From Mycobacterium kyorinense (lineage in GTDB: Bacteria > Actinomycetota > Actinomycetes > Mycobacteriales > Mycobacteriaceae): a stretch of 64,000 bases of DNA. Positions 57,472-63,412 of the stretch are shown piece after piece. Location: positions 1 through 64,000 of the forward strand of contig NZ_LQPE01000133.1 of the NCBI RefSeq assembly GCF_002101735.1, given 5' to 3'. Under the pieces are notes generated by a model that was not told where the DNA came from, made no database searches, and was given only the letters and a program-made list of their open reading frames with translations. How positions within the stretch are numbered: the stretch's first letter is position 1; each line of letters starts with the position of its first letter. Made by a program: the position numbers and the translations under genes.

Positions 57472-57639
57472 GAAGTGACTAAGCGACCACGCGACGCCAT
57501 ACAGCCAGAAGTGACTAAGCGAGCCGTCGCAGAAGTGACTAAGCACGAACGCACGTTCGAAGTGACTAAGACACACGTTCGATTAACTGAACGACCATCC
57601 TCCCGCACGGCAAATGTTTGCTGGCCGGAAGTGACTAAG
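57472..57639 (+). repeat. Five direct repeats GAAGTGACTAAG (iteron-like)
   Basis: Exact 12-bp copies start at 57472, 57508, 57532, 57559 and 57628 (spacings 36, 24, 27, 69 bp). They fall just after the replication-region genes, as replication iterons or operator arrays do. All spacings are multiples of three, and the frame from 57337 to 57759 stays open, reading E-V-T-K at each repeat. A repetitive coding region therefore cannot be excluded, but no start codon or ribosome-binding site precedes the first repeat. Confidence 0.75.
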
Positions 57640-57662
57640 ACAGGACCCAAACGCGCAGTTCA

Positions 57663-57716
57663 GGAGGGTGAAACCAACCCTCCGACCACCCCGGAGGGTC
57701 AACAAGCTAACCCTCC
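57663..57716 (+). repeat. Twin hairpins with identical stems
   Basis: GGAGGGT...ACCCTCC occurs twice: arms 57663-57669/57677-57683 (7-base loop) and 57693-57699/57710-57716 (10-base loop). Same stem, different loops, 9 bp apart, directly after the iteron-like array. Could be tandem protein-binding RNA hairpins, an attenuator, or part of an origin. Confidence 0.6.
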
Positions 57717-57730
57717 ACAGAAAGTTTGCT

Positions 57731-57823
57731 ACGGTAAAACCGCAGGTAGGGGGGCATAAAAATCCCTCAGCAAAGGCCCCAGCCGCGACCCTGCGGGCCA
57801 GATATAACATTTGCCGGGTTTTC
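57731..57823 (+). repeat. Duplicated leader element, copy A
   Basis: Shares ACCGCAGGTAGG, a G-run, an ATC-CTC-AGCAAA-CCCC block and later TTGCCGG followed by a T-run with the stretch at 61091-61166, in the same order and orientation. Copy A precedes the capsid module, copy B the TerS-like gene. Likely a shared control region for late genes. Confidence 0.6.
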
Positions 57824-58128
57824 CCGAAAAGGGTTTGTGCAGGTCAGAGGCATAGTTTGGCGTATGGTAAGGCTTTCAGTTTACTATCGACAGGACGTGT
57901 CTAATAGTGTCAGCTAATCGCATTTACGCAGGTCAAAGAGCTATATGCTATTGGACTTCGCGCGTCCACACTGTTCCAGCAAACATGCCCGCCAAAAGGC
58001 CTGGTCAGTCATGCGGCCCGACGCGCGTTGGCGCACGGCTGTTGTCGCCCAGCAAACGCCACTGCCGCAAACGGGGCACATCTGTTCGACACCCCGGCCG
58101 AACGCTTATTCGATGGGATGAGACTCTG
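57824..58128. other. Gene-free stretch upstream of the capsid module
   Basis: About 305 bp without a convincing gene. It is AT-richer near 57850-57960 and contains a near-repeat GCAGGTCA-(G/A)AG at about 57840 and 57928. An open frame from 57907 runs into the next gene but has no ribosome-binding site and poor composition before 58129. Probably leader or promoter DNA of the capsid operon. Confidence 0.5.
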
Positions 58129-58446
58129 ATGACCGCATTCTACGACCCTGAGCGCGCCTGGCTGACCGCCTACTTGCACGGCATCGGCGAGCACGTCACG
58201 TTCGACGAGCACGACTGGCCGCAGTGCAGTGCCGACGCGCTGTTCGCGCTGGTGAACCTGGGCGTCAAGGTGCGGGACGTCACCCGCGGCCAGGTGTCGC
58301 CGTTGGAGATGACGGCCCGGCGGCTGACCTTTGCCACCGACGAGCTGTTGGCGATCCTGCTGGCGCCGGGCGATGAGGCGGCCGACCGCGAGGTCGTAGC
58401 GACCTGGCGTCAGGCCTGGGACGAGATGCGAGAGTTCATGTCGTGA
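58129..58446 (+). CDS. Hypothetical protein upstream of the capsid gene
   Basis: A 105-aa acidic protein (MTAFYDPERAWLTAYLHGIG, then LLAILLAPGDEAADREVVAT, WRQAWDEMREFMS). It is mostly helical by pattern, without Cys clusters or TM segments. No family recognised. Placement directly before the capsid gene suggests a role in the packaging or head module, but this is only position. Confidence 0.65.
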   Translation: MTAFYDPERAWLTAYLHGIGEHVTFDEHDWPQCSADALFALVNLGVKVRDVTRGQVSPLEMTARRLTFATDELLAILLAPGDEAADREVVATWRQAWDEMREFMS

Positions 58447-58455
58447 TGGCCTTGA

Positions 58456-58647
58456 GTGCCGAATCACAAGGGTGTAACTTTAGGTCAGCAACGCGATGCG
58501 CTCGCCGCCGCGACCGCCGCGACCGCCCCGGACGGGCCGCCGCGACCGTTTCGACCGCCAGCAATTCACGCGGAGCGATTCCCCCATGCTTTTTCCGCGC
58601 CGAATACGTGCGGTTCAAACGAAGGACACCCCGATGAACATCGATGA
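58456..58647 (+). CDS. Doubtful small ORF overlapping the capsid start
   Basis: GTG 58456 opens a 63-aa frame beginning MPNHKGVTLGQQRDALAA and ending inside the capsid gene. It crosses a GC-rich CGACCGCC tandem run (about 58503-58545). There is no good ribosome-binding site and no family. It could be a real leader peptide or chance. Confidence 0.25.
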   Translation: MPNHKGVTLGQQRDALAAATAATAPDGPPRPFRPPAIHAERFPHAFSAPNTCGSNEGHPDEHR

Positions 58648-59986
58648 CGTTCGCCGGCGGGCGCAGGAGCTCGACGCCGAACTGACCCGCCGGAAGAGGC
58701 TGCTCGACGCCGGCCGGATCTCCGCCAAGGCGTACAGCGACTTCGTTGACGACGCCTACGAAGAAGTCGAGCGGCTCAAGGCCACACGTGAAGCGTTCCA
58801 GAAGGCCGGACAGGCCATGGGCCGCCAGGAGGCCGCGTACGGCGCCGGGCCTGTGCACACCAAGGCCTTCAGCGTGGGAGCGCGCCCGCCGTCGCCGCTG
58901 GACATCACCGAAAGCCAGCTCAAGGAGCTGTATGAGGCCGGCCGCCGGCGCACCCCGCTGCAAATCGAAATCGGTGCCAAGGGCTTCGCCGACGAGGTGA
59001 GCACCAAGAGCCCGATGCTCGAATCCGGTATCACCGGCGGGCTCGGGAGCTTGCCGCCGGTGATGAGCCCTGGGCAGTTCGTCGCGTTGGGATATGAGCC
59101 GACGCGGCTGTTCGGGCATCTGATGCAAGCCGCGATGCAGGGGCCGTCCGCGGCGTGGCTTCAGCACGTCGGCAACACCACGGAGGCGACCGGAGTCGGC
59201 GAGGGTGCGACCAAACCCGACATCGGCCCCCAGGTCGAGGAGCGGGTCGTCTATCCGCAGAAGCTGGCCGCGCTCGCCAGTATCTCCATGGAGTACTTCT
59301 CCGACTATCCGCAGTGGGCCTCGTGGTTGCCGATGGAGCTGACCCGCTCACTGGTCAACACCGAATCCCTTTACCTGATCGCGGCGACGACCGGCTCGAC
59401 GAACTCGATTCCCGGCGGCCCGGTCAATGCCACGTTCGACGGATGGCTGAACACCTCGGGCACCTTGACGCGCAGCGTCGGTACCGACACACCGTTGGAC
59501 GCGGTGAACAAATCGTTCATCGACCTGCGCACCGGGCCCGCGTTCGCCGAACCCGATTTAGTGGTGCTCCATCCGTCCACCTGGGGCGCGCTGCGCCGCG
59601 AAAAGGACTCCATGGGGCGCTACCTGCTGGCGCCGGGCGGCCCGACGAAGTTCAGCGCCGACGGTTCGCCGGTGGTGGGCCGTCCGGATGACGAGATGGA
59701 CCGCGGCGCCTACATTCCCCAAGGTGTCTACCCGGCCAATGGCGACATCTGGGGCGTGCCTGTGGTCGAGACGACGCAGTGCCCGGCGGGTACCGGCATC
59801 GTCGCCAGTATCAGGGCGGGCGGCGGTGTGGCCTGGACCCGGTGGGGTTTGATGTTGCAGTTCAACATGTTCGGCGACTCCCAATGGGCAAACAACACCT
59901 ATTCCTACCGGGTCGAGGAACGTATCGCGTTGACGGTGCCGCGGCCGGCGGCGCTGAACATCGTCACCGGATTGCCTACGGAATAA
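58634..59986 (+). CDS. HK97-fold major capsid protein
   Basis: A 450-aa phage major capsid protein. Residues 1-65 are a charged coiled coil (DDVRRRAQELDAELTRRKRL, VDDAYEEVERLKATREAF), as in the scaffold-like delta domain of HK97-type proteins lacking separate scaffolds. From about 95 on come IEIGAKGFADEVSTKSPML, VGEGATKPDIGPQVEERVVY, PQKLAALASISMEYFSDYPQ, GPAFAEPDLVVLHPSTWGALR, GVPVVETTQC and RVEERIALTVPRPAA, the P-domain/A-domain pattern of the family. ATG 58634 follows GAAGGA. No prohead protease is seen nearby, so if the N-terminus is removed, a helper or host enzyme must do it. Resembles the capsid genes of phiRv1/phiRv2. Confidence 0.9.
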   Translation: MNIDDVRRRAQELDAELTRRKRLLDAGRISAKAYSDFVDDAYEEVERLKATREAFQKAGQAMGRQEAAYGAGPVHTKAFSVGARPPSPLDITESQLKELYEAGRRRTPLQIEIGAKGFADEVSTKSPMLESGITGGLGSLPPVMSPGQFVALGYEPTRLFGHLMQAAMQGPSAAWLQHVGNTTEATGVGEGATKPDIGPQVEERVVYPQKLAALASISMEYFSDYPQWASWLPMELTRSLVNTESLYLIAATTGSTNSIPGGPVNATFDGWLNTSGTLTRSVGTDTPLDAVNKSFIDLRTGPAFAEPDLVVLHPSTWGALRREKDSMGRYLLAPGGPTKFSADGSPVVGRPDDEMDRGAYIPQGVYPANGDIWGVPVVETTQCPAGTGIVASIRAGGGVAWTRWGLMLQFNMFGDSQWANNTYSYRVEERIALTVPRPAALNIVTGLPTE

Positions 59987-59989
59987 GTT

Positions 59990-60262
59990 GTGGCACACGA
60001 TGTTTGGCCGTTCGGCCAGAAAGACATCGTGGCAAAACCCGAATTGGTGTTCATCGGCGACGAAGATAAAGGGAGCAAGCTAGTGACCCAAACAGCAAGC
60101 GCCACAGTGAAGGTGCGGGTCAACGCACCGTTTCGGGTGGTGCACAACGGCAGCGCGCACACCGGCGGCGATGTGCTCCAGGTGCCGCTGGATGACACGA
60201 CGAAACTTTGGATCAAAGCCAGATGGGTGGAGGAACTGCCCGTCGCACAGAAAGGCAAATAG
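59990..60262 (+). CDS. Small capsid-module protein (90 aa)
   Basis: GTG 59990 starts 3 bp after the capsid stop. The product has a beta-rich, SH3-like pattern (ATVKVRVNAPFRVVHNGSAH, TGGDVLQVPLDDTTKLWIKA, RWVEEL) often seen in small proteins next to phage capsid genes. No named family. Stop is immediately followed by the next ATG (60263), so the two are coupled with the capsid gene. Confidence 0.65.
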   Translation: MAHDVWPFGQKDIVAKPELVFIGDEDKGSKLVTQTASATVKVRVNAPFRVVHNGSAHTGGDVLQVPLDDTTKLWIKARWVEELPVAQKGK

Positions 60263-60526
60263 ATGCCCTACCAGACCGGACAGGTCAGCGTCGGCACCAC
60301 CGCCGCGCCGATCTGCACAGTAGGCCCGGTCCCCGACAACGACGGGGTGCTGATCACTTCCAGCGCCGCGGCTTTCATCGGCGGCGCGGGCGTCACGGCG
60401 TCGACCGGGTTTCCGGTGCCGGCCAACACGCCGGTGCGCTTCCCCACCACCGGCGCCGAACCCGTTGCGCTGTACGGGATCACCAGCTCGGGTACCGCGA
60501 CCGTCTCGTTCGCGTTCCCCGGCTGA
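60263..60526 (+). CDS. Putative capsid decoration/head-associated protein (87 aa)
   Basis: An 87-aa Gly/Thr/Val-rich all-beta protein (GQVSVGTTAAPICTVGPVPD, GVLITSSAAAFIGGAGVTAS, EPVALYGITSSGTATVSFAF), lacking charged patches. Its size, composition and place after a major capsid gene are those of head-decoration proteins or tailspike-like caps; the assignment is by pattern only. Starts directly on the preceding stop. Confidence 0.6.
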   Translation: MPYQTGQVSVGTTAAPICTVGPVPDNDGVLITSSAAAFIGGAGVTASTGFPVPANTPVRFPTTGAEPVALYGITSSGTATVSFAFPG

Positions 60527-60713
60527 TTGAACTGTCCCCGGCGCGCAGCGGGTCGCGTGGAAGCCCCCCACCTTCCGCAGGCCCGCAATGGAGGCGGCAA
60601 CACCTGGCCCGCCGACCGTGTGCGCCGGGGCCTCGAGGCGCCCCCCCGGCCGGTTCACAGGTGGGCCGGGGGGGTCGGCCGCCCCGAACCCGACTGAGAG
60701 AAGGTGAGCCGTA

Positions 60714-60827
60714 ATGGCTGACGACGACGACACGATCTACATCGACGGCAACACACTCACCGTTCCTGAAGCGACAGCACAGGACTGGGAGCGTAACGGC
60801 TGGGTGCGCCGCGTCACCGGCAAGTGA
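60714..60827 (+). CDS. Very small acidic protein (37 aa)
   Basis: ATG 60714 lies behind GAGAAGG (60698-60704). The 37-aa product (MADDDDTIYIDGNTLTVPEA, TAQDWERNGWVRRVTGK) ends at TGA 60827. The domain-like beta-hairpin plus helix resembles tiny phage head proteins. The preceding 187 bp (60527-60713) hold C- and G-runs but no gene. Confidence 0.55.
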   Translation: MADDDDTIYIDGNTLTVPEATAQDWERNGWVRRVTGK

Positions 60828-60833
60828 AATGCA

Positions 60834-60952
60834 TCTCGGCGTGCCCGGCGTCAACCGCTGCGACCGCTGGGCATTGCAGCGATGGCACGGCCACGACGGT
60901 CTTTAAAAACTCCTTTGACCCCGAGCCGCGACCAGCGTCGGGCACGCCGAGA
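60834..60952. repeat. 14-bp inverted repeat flanking 91 bp
   Basis: TCTCGGCGTGCCCG (60834-60847) is exactly reverse-complemented at 60939-60952, making a long-loop stem immediately downstream of the 37-aa gene. The enclosed segment includes an AT-rich CTTTAAAAACTCCTTT. Confidence 0.65.
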
Positions 60953-60971
60953 CTCCCGCAAACTGGTGAAA

Positions 60972-61024
60972 GACGTTGCAACACAACGTCATTCGAAAAC
61001 GAAATGCGTTGTGCCACAACGCAT
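60972..61024. repeat. Two adjacent palindromes with a shared core
   Basis: GACGTTG-N5-CAACGTC (60972-60990) and ATGCGTTGTG-C-CACAACGCAT (61004-61024, 10-bp arms around one base). Both have GTTG/CAAC cores and are 32 bp apart centre to centre, three helical turns, as expected for two operator sites of one dimeric protein. Confidence 0.6.
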
Positions 61025-61090
61025 CTCATCAGCAGACCGACACTGCAAAGCACCGTTGATCTTGAATACAGCAAACACTAACCGAAGCAT

Positions 61091-61166
61091 TACCGCAGGT
61101 AGGAGGGGGTATGCAAATCTCTAGCAAACCCCAAAAATGGCACCTAGGACTTGCCGGATTTTTTCG
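61091..61166 (+). repeat. Duplicated leader element, copy B
   Basis: Counterpart of 57731-57823: ACCGCAGGTAGGAGGGGGTA, then CAAATCTCTAGCAAACCCC and TTGCCGGATTTTTTCG. It ends 89 bp upstream of the TerS-like start. Confidence 0.6.
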
Positions 61167-61174
61167 CCCACAGA

Positions 61175-61197
61175 GTTGTAAGTAGCCCTGTTACAAC
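61175..61197. promoter_or_regulatory. Operator-like inverted repeat upstream of terS
   Basis: GTTGTAA (61175-61181) and TTACAAC (61191-61197) with a 9-bp spacer, 59 bp upstream of the TerS-like ATG. Symmetry fits a dimeric repressor site. Confidence 0.5.
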
Positions 61198-61255
61198 ATG
61201 TTTCGCGCACACCTTGCGCGTGGAATGCGAACTGACACAACGGGTTTGAGCAACG

Positions 61256-61672
61256 ATGGCAGCAAAGCACGGTACCCGCAGACGCTACAACGACGGCTGC
61301 CGCTGTGATGATTGCACGGCCGCCAACAACACCTACCAACAGCAATACCGGCAGCGGCGCGCCGGCGGTGCGCCGGTGGCGTTGAAGGTGGTCAGTTCGG
61401 ACAGTGTTCCACACGCAACCGGTGAGCCTGGCCCGGTCGAATGCGGGGTAGCGGCCGAGCTGGACAGCCTACCCGCCGTCGCCGACAGGCCGGGCACCGC
61501 GGCGATGGTGCTGGCGCTGGCGCGCATCCTCGACAACCCGCGGGCGCTGTCGGCCCAGCCGGCGGCGTCGAAGGTGCTCAACACTCTGCTCGACGAGCTG
61601 CACTCGGCGTCGGCGCGCGGCCGTCGCGGGAAGCTGTCGGTGGTGCGCGCAATGACGGACGAGGCGCGCTAA
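61256..61672 (+). CDS. Terminase small-subunit-like protein (TerS)
   Basis: A 138-aa protein. The N-terminus is a basic zinc-knuckle-like segment, HGTRRRYNDGCRCDDCTAAN with Cys15, 17 and 20, common at the start of small terminase and related phage proteins of actinobacteria. The C-terminal half is helical and ends like mycobacterial phage TerS proteins (PGTAAMVLALARILDNPRAL, ASKVLNTLLDELHSASARGR, RGKLSVVRAM). TerS recognises the packaging site and recruits the large terminase; with no TerL here, it would redirect a helper's enzyme. The assignment is by pattern and context. Confidence 0.65.
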   Translation: MAAKHGTRRRYNDGCRCDDCTAANNTYQQQYRQRRAGGAPVALKVVSSDSVPHATGEPGPVECGVAAELDSLPAVADRPGTAAMVLALARILDNPRALSAQPAASKVLNTLLDELHSASARGRRGKLSVVRAMTDEAR

Positions 61673-61953
61673 CGCGCTGCTCGGCGGCGGCGAGCCCTGA
61701 ACCAATCGAACGCCAAAGCGACCGGGATAAACGCCAGGATGGCGATGTTGAGGTAGCGGAGCCGTGAACTGTTGATGACTTCGATAGTCAGAATCACGGC
61801 CATCATCGCCAGAAACCAGTATTGAGTGATTTGCACTCGACGGGCCCCGTGAGCAGGATCGCGGCCACTACGCCGGGCTGCGCTGCGTACCACAAGACCG
61901 ATCAGCAGGCCCAGCGAAGCCGCTGCCAAGACCCATGACATCACTTGCTGCAT
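61669..61953 (-). CDS. Small 3-TM membrane protein downstream of the WXG100 gene
   Basis: A 94-aa integral membrane protein with three hydrophobic segments: about 5-23 (MSWVLAAASLGLLIGLVV), 44-62 (YWFLAMMAVILTIEVI) and 68-85 (LNIAILAFIPVALAF), ending in RARRRRAAR. ATG 61953 overlaps the WXG100-domain gene by 13 bp (ATG 61941 would overlap by one base), so the two are coupled. Size, topology and pairing resemble immunity or accessory proteins of secreted effectors. No family recognised. Confidence 0.7.
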   Translation of the reverse strand: MQQVMSWVLAAASLGLLIGLVVRSAARRSGRDPAHGARRVQITQYWFLAMMAVILTIEVINSSRLRYLNIAILAFIPVALAFDWFRARRRRAAR

Positions 61954-62774
61954 TCATCCAAACCGATCACGCCGCCGCTGACCATCGTGCCGCCTCCGAT
62001 GATGCCAGCGGTGGCGGCACCACCCGTAACCGTCTCACCGGGTATCGACACACCGATGGTCGCAAGACCCCCAAGAATAAGGGCCAAATCCTGGGCCTGC
62101 TCTAAGCCGCTGCAACCCTCGAATCCCGGTTTTGGTTCGTGACCGGCGTCGTCCGGCGGCGCGGCGGTAATGACGGTCGGCGGCGGTGTGGTGCGCGGTG
62201 GCATCCTGATCGGCTCACCCGTCCGCGGCGGTGCCGGTGTCGGCGTGGGCGTAGGCGCGGGGCCGGGTCCGTCTGTCTTGAAGTCCACCAGGCGCACGGA
62301 GTTAGGCGCGTCGGTGCTGTGTTTGTAGACGCCGGGAGCCGTCCCGCCATAACTAAATCCACTGCCGGTAGTGTTCGTCGGCGCGGTTTGGGGTGTCGCG
62401 GCGCCGTGCCCGTTCGCTGCCGCCGGATGCACGGCTTGGGGTGCGGGGTTGCCATTCGTGGGGCCGCCCATCGCCGAGCCCATCGCTGCGGCTACCGCCC
62501 CGGCCCGCTCGTCGTCTGTGGCGCTGTATTGCGCGCCCGCGGCGTGAACGTTGGTCGAGATGTCGTTGAGTTCGCGAACCTGGGCCTCGGCGGCCTGCTG
62601 GAAGCGGGTAATCGCCTGCTGCGCGGCATCGGAGGCAAAACCCTTCCAGTGGTTGCCCATCAGGTCCGCGGCGGTCCGCTCCACTTGGGCGATGACGTTC
62701 TTTAGCTCCCCGGCGATCCGCTCGAAATTGGCGGCCTCTTTGGCAAGGACGGCGACATCGGTGGTCAGCACCAT
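61941..62774 (-). CDS. WXG100-domain type VII secretion substrate with Pro-rich linker and hydrophobic C-terminal domain
   Basis: A 277-aa ESX-type protein. Residues 1-95 form a WXG100 helical hairpin with W43-K44-G45 (GNHWKGFASDAAQQAI) and the export motif Y83-x-x-x-D87 (YSATD), the correct spacing for an ESX substrate. A Gly/Asn region (100-150), a Pro/Thr linker (about 166-207, TPTPTPAPPRTG) and a C-terminal domain (214-277) follow. That domain has Cys221 and Cys275 around a Gly-rich hydrophobic core (ALILGGLATIGVSIP, GIIGGGTMVSGGVIG). This looks like a secreted effector able to insert in a membrane. ATG 62774 (MVLTTDVAVLAKEA) fits WXG100 starts. Lies in mobile-element cargo between a 64-aa and a 3-TM protein. 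Confidence 0.82.
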   Translation of the reverse strand: MVLTTDVAVLAKEAANFERIAGELKNVIAQVERTAADLMGNHWKGFASDAAQQAITRFQQAAEAQVRELNDISTNVHAAGAQYSATDDERAGAVAAAMGSAMGGPTNGNPAPQAVHPAAANGHGAATPQTAPTNTTGSGFSYGGTAPGVYKHSTDAPNSVRLVDFKTDGPGPAPTPTPTPAPPRTGEPIRMPPRTTPPPTVITAAPPDDAGHEPKPGFEGCSGLEQAQDLALILGGLATIGVSIPGETVTGGAATAGIIGGGTMVSGGVIGLDECSK

Positions 62775-62849
62775 GCCGGGAGTATAGCGGCGCTTACAGG
62801 GCTGCAATCGCGGAAATTTGTAGGGCAGGACGGAGCCGACCCCTGCGGG

Positions 62850-63044
62850 TCATCGGTCCTCGGCGGCCAAGCGCAGCTCGCGCAGCGCGTCGCTCATCGC
62901 GCGCAGATCACCGGCCGCGGCGTAGAGCGCGTCCAGCTCGGCGCTCTTGGCGTAGGCAGCGGCACGCAGATACCCCGTGCGCAGCCGGGTCACCGCTTGT
63001 TCGACGTAGTGAATCTGCTGGCGCGTTGGTGGTGCGACGGTCAT
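62850..63044 (-). CDS. Small helical protein (64 aa) heading the cargo operon
   Basis: A 64-aa alpha-helical protein (QQIHYVEQAVTRLRTGYLRA, then SAELDALYAAAGDLRAMSDA). Start ATG 63044. It lies 75 bp upstream of the WXG100-domain gene on the same strand. Length and helicity would suit a small partner or chaperone of an ESX substrate, though it has no WxG motif. Promoter likely in 63045-63123, which also holds arm-type sites. Confidence 0.6.
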   Translation of the reverse strand: MTVAPPTRQQIHYVEQAVTRLRTGYLRAAAYAKSAELDALYAAAGDLRAMSDALRELRLAAEDR

Positions 63045-63080
63045 GGTGGCTCCGTTCTCGTCGGAGCCACGCCGATGTAG

Positions 63081-63097
63081 TTGCACGCTGCTTGCAC
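63081..63097 (+). promoter_or_regulatory. Right arm-type integrase sites (paired TTGCAC)
   Basis: TTGCAC at 63081-63086 and 63092-63097, 11 bp apart, same orientation and spacing as at 54401-54417, 27 bp inside attR. Together the four sites define both arms of the attachment site. Confidence 0.6.
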
Positions 63098-63123
63098 GGA
63101 CCCATGTTCGTGCTGGTCAGACT

Positions 63124-63170
63124 GTGCCCCCGGCAGGATTCGAACCTGCGGCCTTCTGCTCCGGAGGCAG
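63124..63170 (-). other. attR / truncated tRNA-Arg(CCG) 3' half
   Basis: On the minus strand this 47-bp stretch gives anticodon stem-loop (CTCCGGA loop, anticodon CCG), variable region, T-arm and acceptor 3' strand of tRNA-Arg. Beyond 63170 the expected D-arm and 5' acceptor strand are absent, so it is not an intact tRNA. Positions 63124-63148 repeat attL. The fragment is the normal length of a tRNA 3'-half attachment core. Confidence 0.85.
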
Positions 63171-63309
63171 CTCAGACGCGTTCATAGCGGTCTGGCGGCG
63201 TCCGCCGAGGTGTGGCGGCTACGGCAGAATTACAGCCCTGACCTGCGGCGTCAGTCTGCACAGGTTCGGGGGGGTCCGCGACCGTTCGCCAACGAGTTTT
63301 GGTCGAGTT

Positions 63310-63326
63310 GTGACAACGTCGTGACA
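63310..63326 (+). promoter_or_regulatory. Second pair of 11-bp-spaced repeats (GTGACA)
   Basis: GTGACA at 63310-63315 and 63321-63326, each in a (T/C)(T/G)GTGACA context, 140 bp right of the tRNA fragment. The architecture matches the TTGCAC arm sites but the sequence differs, as expected for arm sites of another integrase. Confidence 0.45.
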
Positions 63327-63412
63327 GCCTCGGCCGGCGACCCCAAACGACACGGCGAGCCGAGGCCGCCTCGCACACGATCCTGGGCCGGCCGGACCTT
63401 ATCGTGAGTCAT

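Larger units (their letters stand above)
60828..61255. other. 428-bp gene-free palindrome-rich region before terS
   Basis: No gene is supported here. It contains a 14-bp inverted repeat (60834-60847 with 60939-60952), two short palindromes (60972-60990, 61004-61024), leader copy B (61091-61166) and another inverted repeat (61175-61197). A packaging site or late regulatory region is the best guess. Confidence 0.55.
54257..63123. mobile_element. Integrated phage-satellite/prophage-like element (~8.9 kb)
   Basis: Bounded by 25-bp direct repeats of the tRNA-Arg 3' end (54257-54281 and 63124-63148), with matching integrase arm-type sites at both ends. Gene order: tyrosine integrase, hypothetical, excisionase, two small replication-region genes, structured noncoding DNA, capsid module, TerS-like gene (all plus), then a minus-strand cargo operon. 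No large terminase, portal, protease, tail or lysis gene can be found, so it cannot make phage alone. Size and content resemble M. tuberculosis phiRv1/phiRv2 and capsid-forming phage-inducible islands. Mobility is inferred. Confidence 0.85.

Noticed and set aside
57472..57639. CRISPR array
   Set aside because: Repeats are only 12 bp, spacings are irregular (24-69 bp) and no cas gene is nearby.
57475..57759. 94-aa EVTK-repeat protein as a firm gene
   Set aside because: It would have to start inside the first repeat without a ribosome-binding site. Kept only as a possibility in the findings.
57907..58128. N-terminal extension of the 105-aa gene
   Set aside because: No ribosome-binding site and atypical Cys/Arg-rich composition before ATG 58129.
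63043..63407. Overlapping open frames across attR and the tRNA fragment
   Set aside because: They translate tRNA sequence and arm sites in two frames, with no start context or protein pattern.
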